NCBI RefSeq assembly: GCF_949987515.2
Contig: NC_082696.1
Coordinates: 36,188,431-36,252,430 of the forward strand
DNA: 64,000 nucleotides
Direction of reading: 5' to 3'
Source of the DNA: Delphinus delphis
Taxonomy: Eukaryota > Chordata > Mammalia > Artiodactyla > Delphinidae
Shown piece after piece: positions 46,632 through 57,019 of the stretch (the stretch's first letter is position 1; every line of letters begins with the position of its first letter). The notes beneath the pieces are model-generated. The model made no database searches. It saw only the letters and a program-made list of their open reading frames with translations, and had not been told where the DNA came from. The translations under genes and the position numbers were made by a program.

Positions 46632-46831
46632 NNNNNNNNNNNNNNNNNNNNNNNNNNNNNNNNNNNNNNNNNNNNNNNNNNNNNNNNNNNNNNNNNNNNN
46701 NNNNNNNNNNNNNNNNNNNNNNNNNNNNNNNNNNNNNNNNNNNNNNNNNNNNNNNNNNNNNNNNNNNNNNNNNNNNNNNNNNNNNNNNNNNNNNNNNNNN
46801 NNNNNNNNNNNNNNNNNNNNNNNNNNNNNNN
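46632..46831. other. Assembly gap (200 N)
   Basis: Exactly 200 undetermined bases. The right edge lies within the tail end of an antisense SINE. The round length suggests an estimated or placeholder gap. All frames drawn across it are artefacts. Confidence 1.
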
Positions 46832-47020
46832 TATCCGGGCCTCTCACTGCTGTGGCCTCTCCCGTTGCAGAGCACAGGCTCCGGACGCGCAGGCTCAGCG
46901 GCCATGGCTCACGGGCCCAGCCGCTCCGTGGCATGTGGGATCTTCCCGGACCGGGGCACGAACCCGTGTACCGTGCATCGGCAGGCGGACTCTCAACCAC
47001 TGCGCCACCAGGGAAGCCCC
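46832..47020 (-). mobile_element. Young CHR-type SINE, antisense, tail lost in the assembly gap
   Basis: From the gap rightwards: 'cgggcctctcactgctgtggcc', the complement of the CHR body, B-box complement 'ggcacgaaccc' near 46956, and head complement 'accagggaagcccc' ending at 47020. The T-run and left target-site duplication that should precede it are absent, so they lie in the missing bases. Confidence 0.94.
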
Positions 47021-47576
47021 ATATGGGATTTTTTAAAGGTCTGGAAGAAAGTTTAGTTAAATGGGTTCTTGTGATGAACAACTATGCTCGATGAACATTT
47101 CCTCAAAATAAACCTGATGGGAGGATTCAGTAGACTGTCTGGGACCCCTATCCTCAAGTTCTGTCCAGCTCTGCATTTTAATCAAGGAGTTGGATTAAGT
47201 TATGTTAAATTTGCATATTAAATTTTCAGATGCTTTGAGACTGGGAAGAATAGCTTATTTTGTTTGCAGAATATGAGACATTTTTCAGAGACTTGAACAG
47301 AGAAATGAAGCTAAGATTGAATTTTACAGAGATAAATATAAATGCCTGTATTTAACAGCAAAAGCCAAAACACGGGATGGATGAGTTATTGGTGTGGTGG
47401 GGTTGATAACTTGGAGACCTTAGTTGATAGTTGATTCTTAATCATCAGAGGTGGGATGTGGCTTTTAAATGAGTTACCATGTCCATGTAGTATATAAACA
47501 AAGGAGTTACAAGTTCTACTCTACTCTGGGCTGTTTATCCAGACTGCATCTAAAAGATTTTCAGAACAATATATTT
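47021..47576. other. No recognised feature
   Basis: About 0.55 kb of unassigned sequence. Confidence 0.5.
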
Positions 47577-47594
47577 TAAAAGAAGATAAATCAG

Positions 47595-47810
47595 GGCTTC
47601 CCTGGTGACGCAGTGGTTGAGAGTCCGCCTGCCGATGCAGGGGACGCGGGTTCGTGCCCCGGTCCGGGAGGATCCCGCATGCCACGGAGCGGCTGGGCCC
47701 GTGAGCCACGGCCGCTGAGCCTGCGCGTCTGGAGCCTGTGCTCCGCAACGGGAGAGGCCACAGCAGTGAGAGGCCCGCGTGCCGCAAAAAAAAAAAAAAA
47801 AAAAAAACCA
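47595..47810 (+). mobile_element. Young CHR-type SINE
   Basis: Complete head, A box region, B-box region 'ggttcgtgcc', body and A-tail. A perfect 18-base target-site duplication, 'taaaagaagataaatcag', flanks it (47577-47594 and 47811-47828). Recent by its duplication and intact body. Confidence 0.97.
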
Positions 47811-47828
47811 TAAAAGAAGATAAATCAG

Positions 47829-48479
47829 ACTGCATTTAGCAGAATGTCACCAGGATGGTTGAAGAAACTGGAAATAATTAGATTATAAAAAAAAGAAAGT
47901 TTCCAGGAGTGAGGAAAGAATAGAAAAGAGGCATGTATATTACAAAGGCTTTCAGATACCTATGTTCTCTTTAGATCCAAGGTATTAAAGAAGGCCCAGT
48001 AGATTTAAAAAATCACAGATTAGATGAGAATTTTTAAAGAGAAATGTTTAAAAGTTAGATTGAGTTGCTTTGTGTGAGGAAGAAATTTTCTTTTTGGAAA
48101 GTATTTGGGCTTCAGTGGTATTTGAATCAATGGCTTTTAAGATGGTATCTGTTGGGAGACAATTCTTCATGAATCTCTCATGTGTTTGTGCATTTTGTGA
48201 GCAGAGTTATTGATTGTATTTTAATCATAATTTAATCTTAATTGAGGTATGGTGAGGTCATACACAGATCAAAGAGAAAGGGGCCTTGAAGTCATGGAAG
48301 TTTATGATACTCACAGTTCCCCAGAGGAAAATTCAGTGGGCCATGCAGGACCACATGAGGAAACACCAGGGTCAGTCATGAGGTAGAGAGGAGGAGAGGG
48401 TGGAAATAGGCAAACAACTTTATTGTGGTTTCCACAGGAAGGAGGAAGTGAATCAAGGAAGGATGCCCTGGGGTTGGTT
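47829..48479. other. No recognised feature
   Basis: About 0.65 kb of unassigned sequence between two young SINEs. Confidence 0.5.
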
Positions 48480-48493
48480 AAAAGTGATGCCTC

Positions 48494-48723
48494 GGGGGGC
48501 TTCCCTGGTGGCGCAGTGGTTGAGAGTCCACCTGCCGATGCAGGGGACGCGGGTTCGAGCCCCGGTCTGGGAGGATCCCGTGTGCCGCGGAGCGGCTGGG
48601 CCCGTGAGCCATGGCCGCTGAGCCTGCACGTCCGGAGCCTGTGCTCCGCAACGGGAGAGGCCACAGCAGTTGGAGGCCCGCGTACCGCAAAAAAAAAAAA
48701 AAAAAAAAAAAAAAAAGAAAAAA
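48494..48723 (+). mobile_element. Young CHR-type SINE with canonical B box
   Basis: A box 'tggcgcagtgg' at 48509-48519. B box 'ggttcgagcc' at 48552-48561 fits the GGTTCGANNCC consensus; the other six young copies have T in place of the A. The poly-A tail is the longest here. Perfect duplication 'aaaagtgatgcctc' at 48480-48493 and 48724-48737. Confidence 0.97.
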
Positions 48724-48737
48724 AAAAGTGATGCCTC

Positions 48738-49306
48738 TGCAAATCCTTGCTGGGTGAAGAGTGTGAGGATGCCAGGTGATTAACTCAGGTCCCAATTGTT
48801 TACTTAAAGTAGCTGATTACCATCTTGAAGATGTTAAAGCATCAAGTTACATAAAGCACAAAACATAGTTAATACACATACTTTTATTCAGAACTATCTT
48901 TTCAAGTTTGTTTTTACAGAAATCAGTCTTGGAAGTTAGATATAGTATCTCCCTCCGGAGCAAGGGGGTAGGCTTGTTTACTGATCAGTACAAAGCAAAC
49001 AAAGGGCAGGCAAGGTTATTGCCCATTATAAAATATTAGGGTTTCCTAAGTTCAGGGTTCCTTTCCCCAATGCATCCACTGCATGTGCAGGTATCATCTG
49101 ACTTCCTTTGCATTACCTTGTGGGAAGTGGGGCTCAGGGAACCAGAGAAAATGCTGATACTTTGGCTACTGCTATGCCTGTGAATAGTAAACTGTTCTTA
49201 TCTATGACCCAAGCCTCTCCCGTCTTCTGCCAGCACGTAAGAAACTGTGACTGGTTAACCTGCTAGCATGCAAGTAGGATAAAATCTGAGACCCTTCACA
49301 GTTCTT
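48738..49306. other. Unassigned; possible LTR-like sequence
   Basis: The part from about 48810 ('aggcttgtttactgatcagtac', 'caaggttattgcccat', 'ccaagcctctcccgtcttctgccagcacg') has the feel of an ERV1-type LTR continuing past the L1 piece at 49307. No ends or family could be supported. Confidence 0.3.
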
Positions 49307-49447
49307 TTTTTTTTTTTTTTTTTTTTAATTTGGGTATAGTAGCGTTACGGTGTTGTGTTAGTTTCTGCTGCACAACAAAGTGAATCAGCTATATCTATAC
49401 ATATATCCCCTCTTTTTTGGATTTCCTTCCCATTTAGGTCCCCACAG
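49307..49447 (-). mobile_element. Very short L1 3' end insertion, antisense
   Basis: A T-run followed by antisense L1 3' UTR ('tgttgtgttagtttctgctgcacaacaaagtgaatcagctatatc'). It is flanked by a perfect 19-base duplication, 'gagacccttcacagttctt', at 49288-49306 and 49448-49466. About 140 bases long. Confidence 0.95.
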
Positions 49448-49466
49448 GAGACCCTTCACAGTTCTT

Positions 49467-52407
49467 GACAATACCTTTTGACACCATGATTCTGTGATTT
49501 TCAAGAGACTGGAGATAATGCCTTACTGCAAAAAAATATATATATAGATTCTAATGGTGAGAATTCCAGAGTCTGTTATATGATGGAGAGGTGACTGAGA
49601 GCAGGTGGGAATTTGAAGAGACTATTGGGACAAATTTCATGGACAATCATCTGTTCAGCCTCTGTCATTGCCCCTTCTCATGCAGTGAAAGATCTTCAGC
49701 ACAACACTGATGGGGCCAGAAATACAGCCACTTCCCAGGGAAATTGTGTTATTTCAAATTTCTACTGAAGAAGGATATTCTGTTTTAGAAATATGACATA
49801 ATCTGAACTGTATTTGAGTTCATACAACAGTGGGCTGCATCATACAAAGTTCCTCTTCTTTTATTGTCCCCAAAATGTATGAAGGTTTATCTGGCAAACA
49901 CATGACCTATTAATTTTACTATCAACACCAGATTACATTTCTTCTCCATGAGACCTTCCCATTGGTGTGGTTGAAATTATAAAACTGTAGTGTAAGGTGT
50001 TTTGTTTAGTATCCATTCTTTTTGAGAATAGTGATAAAAGAGTGATTGTTTTCTTTGAAATTCCAGCAGCTTTAGCAAGACCGATGTCTGATTATTTTTC
50101 CTTTTTTTTAAAACAAGTTTTTACAATTATTTTGTAAGTATTTTATCAAGTAAAGGAATGTGAAACATCACATGTATCTAGGAATTTATGTGTGTGTAAA
50201 CTTACCTGTAACATGCACACGTGTTGAAGTGGGATTTACAGTCTAGATTCTTTAGGTCTTGAGCTGGGTAAGAGAAAGCTATAATGAGAGTCAACCCTAG
50301 CCTCTCATCTCACGTCTCCTATGACTGGGTTTAGGACTGATATTTAGGATTGATTCTTCGTCCAAGCTTGCTCTCCAATAAGGGGAGACAACTGATATAA
50401 CACCCAGACTGGAATGGGAGCAAGGAGTGCCTGGATCTCCTTGTGGACAAGTTGACAGCTGACGACTATGAGTGCCAAACTGGTGTCTAGCTCCAGAATG
50501 CCTTTGGTCTATGACACAACACAGCCTGCACCCTAAAGACTTTGAAAAATGAAAGGGAAAAAAAGTTTGCTTATTGAAATACTTATAGTTAGGGTGGGAA
50601 AACTGCTTTCATTGTTTATAAAAATAATACATGCTAAGAATGGTGTATAGGGGAGAGCTTTAATTTTCTCACTCTCCACTAAATACTTTTCCTCATATTT
50701 CAGAGAATAATAGGGGGAAAAATGGAAACTGATAGCATGCGTTTCAGTTGGATCGCTTGTAACTGGAGACAGGACAATCCTAAAGAGAAAAAGAATTGCT
50801 TATCTCATGGAAGAAAAACTTTAGTCATTGGAAACAGAGCAATATTTAGTTGACCTGTTAGAAGCAGGAAAGCATCTGTACTTACATCCATGACTGTACT
50901 TACTAAAACCCTGGATCATTCCATGATCGTGTAAACCATGAGAAGACTGGCTAGCATTGCAGGTCGGGCATATGCCCCAAAGGGCCCATGCCCTGTGGAC
51001 CAAGCATCAGACACAATTCATGAGGAAGATCCCAGTCTCTCTGATTCTTCTGACAAACTCAGCCCCAGTATTTTTCATGGGTCTTGTATCTAACTGGCTC
51101 GGCTTCTCATTAGACAAATCAATTTAGTTCTCAGTGCTCCCTCACCTGTTCTTTGGTTCCTGGATTCATCTCAGCTTCCCATTCTTTTCCCATTTGTTTC
51201 TCAGTTTAAATTGGTCACTCGTTCCCATTTCCAGTTTTTTTTGATATCAAATCTCATCCCTCCCTCTACCCCCATCCGCACTTGCGGCTCCCACCTTCAT
51301 CATAGCACCTTCGTCTATTGATTGACACAAGAGTTTTCTTGCCTCTTAGGTGCATGTGAGCCTACCACTCCAGCAGTGCTTCATTTAGGGCATCCTGTTA
51401 GTACTTGCTATAATCACTTATAAACACTTTGGCAGCCTGGACGTAACTCTTCAAATTTTGACCCTTATTTATGTCTCGTACTGGAATTGGGGGAAACTTT
51501 TCTTTCGAAATAGGAATTGGATTACAGGCGAAAGAAAGGTGTAGGCATAAGTGGTTGTATTTTCTGTATAAAATGTATATTTATTAGAAATCAGTACTCA
51601 GACTCTTTTCTGACCTTTATTAATTAAATGTTACAGAATGAGGAGTCCAGTGAAACATGTTAGTAAATTAAATTCTTCTTGGAAATGAATGTCTGTGTTT
51701 GGGGAGAAAAATCACAAGCAAAATTTTGTAGAAATATGTAAGTAATAGAAATGTGGCAGGTAAATTTCAGTCTGAGCAATTGTAAGGTAATGAATTTTAG
51801 AGGAAAAAATCCAAAAGTTACTTATGATTATTAGCTTTGAGCTACCAAAGAAAGTCTAAGCTAGCAACTGGTGTAATCATTGCCGACTATTCCAACATCC
51901 TACCATGACCAAAAAAGGCTAAACGACATTTTCTAGTATAAATGAGATACATAAATACAACATCACCTCCATCATACATAAAACTTGGTGAATTCACACT
52001 GGAGTATGCTGTCTTGATTGATACATTTCAATCAAGATGAGACATACAGATCTCAAGGAAGCCCAGAGGAATGTAAAAAAACTCCATCTGTGGAAGGAGC
52101 TTTTCATAATAAGAGAAAGTAAAAATATTTTTTAAAAGAGACATCAATCTCAGAAGATACAGGCAAAGAGGACACATTTTCCTGATGACTTTTAGAAAAC
52201 ATAATTTTAAAACATGATAAAATAATTCTTTTAAGTCAGCAGCCACCTTTACACTTAATGATGTCCCACCAGAGGCTTTCTCATTAAAAAGCCAGACAAC
52301 ATAACAGTATTCACTCTATAACCATCCTATCAGGCTACTCCTTCACAGAGCTGAAGCAATCAAGAGAGAAAGTTCACAAGGTCCCACCACAACAAATTTG
52401 CTCAACT
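49467..52407. other. No recognised feature
   Basis: About 2.9 kb, the longest stretch here without a call. Mixed composition; no repeat family, exon or RNA gene could be supported. Confidence 0.5.
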
Positions 52408-52528
52408 ATATACATATAGTTGTGTATATACTATATGTATATATTGTATATATACATATAGTATATATACATATAGTATATATACATATATACACTATAT
52501 ATACATATAGAATGTTGTGTATATACTC
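52408..52528. repeat. AT-rich minisatellite with hairpin potential
   Basis: Three perfect tandem copies of 'gtatatatacatata' occupy 52446-52490, within a wider run of TATATAC/TATAG motifs. A perfect 13-base inverted repeat, 'ctatatgtatata' (52431-52443) and 'tatatacatatag' (52449-52461), is separated by five bases. Confidence 0.9.
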
Positions 52529-52744
52529 TTTCTTGTTTTCCATTATTATTCATGAACTGGCCGTGTTCCTACCTATGGCAATCCTGCCACTTGGGCATCA
52601 GAGCCCACCTACTCTTGCCCACTCCAGAATGTTGCTCCAGCAATTCTCCCCATCTTGCATCATGATTTTTCTCTGTTTACTTTATTATTCTAATGAGTAT
52701 AGAAATATGCTGTTATTTTCCCCACCAAAAACATTCTCTTGATT

Positions 52745-53435
52745 TGAAAGCTCAGTATTGTAAAGATGTTAATTCTCTCCAAATTGATTTAAAGATTCAA
52801 CATAATTCCAATAAAAATATTTTCTGTTAAATAAGTGTTAAAGTGATAAACTGCTTCTAAATGTTTACAAAATTAAGTGGGACTAATAGTAACCTCAAGA
52901 AGTACAGAATTGGAGGAAATACACCACGGATTATTAAAATTTATTGTAAAGTTATGAGTCTTGTAACTCTTCAGGAAGAACAGAGTTGAAAGGAATTGAA
53001 TACTGGATATTAAGATTTATTATGAAGTTATAAGACTTATTTTAATAGTAATCTTCAAGAAGAACAGAGCTGGAGGAACTATACTGCCAAATATTTTGAT
53101 TTATTATGAAGTTATGACTTATTTTAATGTTAAAAAATGTAACCTTCAAGAAGAACAGAGCTAGAGGAGTACACTGCCAATTATTATGACTTATTATAAT
53201 TTACAGAAAATAAGGTGGAGTATTTGTGTAAGAATAAACAAATAGGCTAATGGAACAGAATAGAAAATACAGACAAATACCCACACATATATGGTCACTT
53301 GATTTTTGACAAAGTTACAGTGCAGTGCAGTGTATAAAGAAGGGTCTTTTCAGTTAATGGTGCTAGATCAACTGGATAGTCATATTAAATTAAAAAAAAA
53401 AAGTCTCCTACCTCACACTGTACCCTAAGTCTCTT
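52745..53435 (+). mobile_element. Old L1 (L1M-type) ORF2 fragment with internal tandem repeat
   Basis: 'tattgtaaagatgttaattctctccaaattgatttaaagattcaacataattcc' is the conserved ORF2 stretch. 'ggctaatggaacagaatagaaaatacagacaaatacccacacatatatggtcacttgatttttgacaaag' continues it near 53245-53315. Between them the 'aagaagaacagagctggagga' segment is repeated about four times (see 52893-53218). Frames broken. Confidence 0.85.
52893..53218 (+). repeat. Imperfect tandem repeat (~4 units of ~75-90 bases) within L1 ORF2
   Basis: Units start at about 52893, 52968, 53052 and 53143. Each has a 'ttcaagaagaacagagctggagga' block followed by 'tattgatttattatgaagttatgacttatttta'-like sequence. Intact L1 has this segment once (encoding 'KKNKVGGLTLPDFKTYY'-type sequence), so the extra copies arose here. 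Confidence 0.85.
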
Positions 53436-53444
53436 CCAGATGGG

Positions 53445-53690
53445 TTGTACTCTCTCATTTCAATTAATGGACATTTAATCCTTCTAGTTGCTCAGACCAA
53501 AAGTTTTGGAGTCATCCTGATTTTTCTGTTTCTCTTACATTTTACATTCAATGCATCAACAAATCCTTTCAGTTCCTCTTGAAAACATATTCAGCACTAA
53601 ATCAATTATCCCCACTTTAAGGATACACTTTGGTCCAAGTTATTATTCTGTCTTGCCTAGATTACTGCAACTCCTATATTAGTTTGGGTG
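53445..53690 (+). mobile_element. L2 LINE, ORF-region part
   Basis: 'ccttctagttgctcagaccaaaagttttggagtcatcctga' and 'atgcatcaacaaatcctttcagttcctcttgaaaacatattcag', then 'ttgcctagattactgcaactcct', are L2 ORF blocks in order. The next expected block is displaced to about 54079. Confidence 0.8.
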
Positions 53691-54078
53691 CCTCCAGAAA
53701 CTCTCCCTAAGAGGGTGATCCAGGAAGCATGGTGAGTTAGATGGAGAATGAAACTGGGAAAGTTGATGAAGCTGCACTAATGAGCAAGATACTGCTTGGA
53801 ACCTCAGAGCTCAGTTCTGCTGGGGACCCTCCTAGAGACTGTGTAGAACACACCTCGGAATTATCCCACTGAGAGAAACTGGAATCTTTATGCACAAACT
53901 CCCTCCCCCATTTGTTGAGAGGCATTCTAGGTGTAACTCCCTGGCACTTCTGCTCCCGCTGCTGTTTTCAGACAGAGAAACAGGAAGAAGTCAGTATGTA
54001 TGAGAACTGTCTACAGGTGCCTTTTGGGGTGAACCAAGGCTGTATGGCCAGGAGAATGACAGCTTCTGTTCTACTCCC
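53691..54078. other. Unassigned ~390-base insert splitting the L2
   Basis: It lies between 'gattactgcaactcc...' and 'ggtctccttgctttc...', which are adjacent in L2. It is therefore an insertion or a locally replaced segment. It has no poly-A tail, long terminal inverted repeat or target-site duplication that I can see, and no family I can name. LTR-like composition is possible. Confidence 0.5.
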
Positions 54079-54605
54079 CAGATGGTCTCCTTGCTTTCAT
54101 CCTCTTCAATCTGTTCTTAACACAACAGCCAGAACCACAGCCGTCTAAAGCAGTTCATATCACCTTTTGGCTCTAAATCTTCTAATATTTTCCCAACTCA
54201 TTCCAAATAAAAACTCCAAAGTCTTTGCTATGACACACAAAGACCTCCATGATCTAGATCTTCATTATATGTTTTAAAAATCTCATTTACCTCTACTCTC
54301 TTTCTGAACTGTTCCAACTCCTTTACTCAGAAGATATTTTTTGGTGAGGCTTTTACTCTATCTAAAATTTCAGGTTATTTTATTTGCCTCTTCTTTGCTC
54401 AATTGTTTTTCCTTTGTCCTAAGCACTACCTATCCTAATTTATGTTATCTTTGTTAAAATCTGGATTGTTGTTCTTCTTTTGGCTCGAAATATACCATAC
54501 TCTCCCCCACCGCCCGCCCGCATCCCAGTATTGTGGGCCCAGTGCTTAGAACATTTGGCTGACACAGAGTAAATGCTTAATAAATATTTTCCATTGAATG
54601 AATAA
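54079..54605 (+). mobile_element. L2 LINE, ORF end and 3' tail
   Basis: 'cttcaatctgttcttaacacaacagccagaaccac', 'aaactccaaagtctttgctatgacacacaaagacctccatgatctag', and the tail 'gtgcttagaacatttggctgacacagagtaaatgcttaataaatattttccattgaatgaataaa'. Continuation of the L2 begun at 53445. Confidence 0.85.
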
Positions 54606-54774
54606 AACATAATTTGTAGATTATAAGATTTTCTTTTGAGAAAACCCAAGATAATCAATCTAAAAATTATATATATAAAGCTATATATCAATTATAAGCA
54701 CTTATAAAACATAATAAACATATAAAGCATGATAAGAACCTAATAATCTAACAGTAAAATAATCTAGTAGTACC

Positions 54775-55165
54775 TTATCAAGAAATGTGAGACTTCTGTT
54801 AAGAAAACCATAAACATTTACTGAGATGGAAAAGAAAGTTTTGCTATATAAAGAGATGTATCATATTTCATGGAAGATGGAATCTGACAAATACGTTAAT
54901 TACTCTAAATTAATTTACATGTTTATACATGTTCCAATAAAAATTCCACCCCTGCCCAAAACAATTGTGTCGTTTTTGGACATTAAAAACTACTCTAAAC
55001 ATTTTTAGAAGACTAAAGAGAGAAACTTAGCCAAGAATATTTTGGGATTAAATAACATAGAAAGAGTAGCTAAGAAGGAATTTGTTTTATTAGATATTAA
55101 AATTTTATGTAAGAATTTAATATGGTGCTGAAATCAATGGATAGATCAATGTAACAGAATATATA
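54775..55165 (+). mobile_element. Old L1 (L1M-type) ORF2 fragment
   Basis: 'aaaccataaacatttactgagatgg' and 'atgttccaataaaaattccacc' followed by 'tggtgctgaaatcaatggatagatcaatgtaacagaat' follow L1 ORF2 order. It covers the same ORF2 region as 52745-53435, so it is a separate copy. Confidence 0.6.
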
Positions 55166-55169
55166 GGTC

Positions 55170-55455
55170 TGGTGCTGACGCTTTACTCCTTGGGGATAAC
55201 CTATGCAATCACAATTATCCTGTTTGTGGGTTGCCTACCCCAGGAGTGTAGGTCTTGACTATACCAGGTCTCTACGCCTTCTACCCATCTCATTGTGGTT
55301 CCTTCTTTATATCTTTAGCTGTGGAGAATCTTTTCTGCTAGTCTTCAGGTCGTGCTCACGGATAGTTTCTCTGTAAATAGCTGTAATTCTTATGGCCTTT
55401 GAGAGGAGGTGAGTTCAGGGCCTTCCTACTCAGATATCTTGGCCACACCTGCTAG
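55170..55455 (-). mobile_element. L1 5' UTR/ORF1-start fragment, antisense
   Basis: 'ttgtggttccttctttatatctttagctgtgg' and 'gagaggaggtgagttcagggccttcctactcagatatcttggcc' are the antisense of an L1 5' end, where the sense strand normally reads 'ccaagatggcggagtagga'. No ORF is intact. Confidence 0.65.
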
Positions 55456-56589
55456 TTCTAAACAAAGTAAATTTCATCAAATCCCTGTAAAACCAAAAGC
55501 CTATATAAGTAGAAAAGCTTTGCAATATAATTATAGAAAAAACGGGTTCTTCTGAATTAACTTTAACTACTATACACAGTTAAACTTTAGATTTCTCTAA
55601 ACCCATGGCATCACTTATTTAGTATCTTGCTTTTGAATTTTGTTTCTATCAAATTTGCTTTGATCAGAAAAATCTAGTCATCTAATTTTTCTGTTTTTAG
55701 TAGGGACCCAAAATATTATTTTTTAAGTAAAAATTTTTAAAGAAAAAATGAAATTTGACCTTTACCTTCACCCTTAATCTCTTTGTCAGAAAAATAATTC
55801 TACAAATTCTTCTACCTGCTAATAAGTAGTCATCTAAAAATAAAAACATTGCAGGCAACAAAGCTTCTGTTCTAAAAAAAAGATTGATTTCCTTGTTTTG
55901 ATGATTTTAGTCTCTTGTAGCCTGTCTCCACTGAAAGAGAGCTTTCAATTCCCCTCAAGACCTCAAAATACCCCCACTTCTCCCTCATCGTTGTGGTTAC
56001 CAGTTTATTTATCAGTTGTGGCAAATGGTAACCTTTTACACCATACTTAGCTAAATGCTGTTTGCTTTAGGAACAAAGCACAGAGGACAAATATTTCAGT
56101 GTGGCTTTTCACTTGGGGAGGGAGTGCGACAAACACTTGAACTCCAGCTGATTCTCATCCTCTCAGCCCCGTGTTATTTGGCAGCTGAAACTTCACAGAG
56201 CCCTCAAGCCTCCAAAGTCTTGGACCCTGACTTGCACAGAGGAGGCAGGAATTAGACTGGTTGCAATTAACCTGAGAAGCGCATAGATTCCAGGCCCCCG
56301 GTAAAGAGAAAGTTTGAAAGACCACTAGAGCACCCTACGTTAATTATTATATAAATAGCTCATAGGGAAACAGTGTCTCTTCTTTTAAGGACCCTCTGCA
56401 AGGGGTTTTTTGGGTCAGGATTTATGCTGATTTCAGTAAATTTGCAATGAAAACTCAAGCAAAATCAAAATTAAAAGAAACTACCTCTACCCAAGGCCAC
56501 CCAATATGAATCAAAGAAAATCCCCTTCAAGCCTAATATATTAGTGGGGGTCAAATGGTAGAGGAGAGAATGTACTCTATCTTACTTAA
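55456..56589. other. No recognised feature
   Basis: About 1.1 kb of unassigned sequence; no gene or repeat family could be supported. Confidence 0.5.
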
Positions 56590-56680
56590 TTAAAAAAATA
56601 CATTAGTTATGACGCACTAAATTGATTTCATGGTGCACTAATGGGTCGCAGTCCTCAGTTGGAAAAACACTGGTCTTATG
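56590..56680. mobile_element. hAT-type DNA transposon fragment, probable
   Basis: 'gacgcactaaattgatttcatggtgcactaatgggtcgcagtcctcagttggaaaaacactgg' matches the end of a common mammalian hAT-family element ('gtgggtcgtgaaatcaatttag' in the other orientation). Subfamily not assigned. Confidence 0.5.
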
Positions 56681-57019
56681 GGAACCCATTTATGAGTGGG
56701 AAAAGATTTAGATCTGGTGCATTGAGCCTGTGAGTACCCCAGATGTGTAATTTTTTTTAAAGCAGAATGGCCTGAGAAAAAGGAAGTATAGGGTTGCAGG
56801 GCCACCAAGGAGGAAAACCTACATTTTTTTCCACTGGCATTAGATTTCCTGGAGTCAGAAGCTGATGTGCAAGAGTGTGGGCTATTTTACTGGTCTTACC
56901 CATTTGTTTTTCTACAAATCGATCTGTCAAGTTTTGATAAGACTATCGGTTCAGTCGTTCATTTTTACCAATGGAAATGACAAAAAGCACAGTACAAATG
57001 GGGCACAAAAAAGGCTTTG
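56681..57019. other. No recognised feature
   Basis: About 0.34 kb of unassigned sequence. Confidence 0.5.

Noticed and set aside
46523..47094. Several long frames (121-188 residues) on both strands
   Set aside because: They run across the 200-N gap and the SINE; the undetermined residues make them artefacts.
48494..48570. tRNA-like sequence with A and B boxes
   Set aside because: It is the tRNA-derived head of a SINE, followed by SINE body and poly-A, not a functional tRNA gene.
52398..52742. 114-residue frame
   Set aside because: Its first third is translated AT minisatellite; the rest has no domain.
52893..53218. Possible CRISPR-like repeat array
   Set aside because: Units are adjacent, diverged and derived from L1; there are no unique spacers, and the DNA is mammalian.
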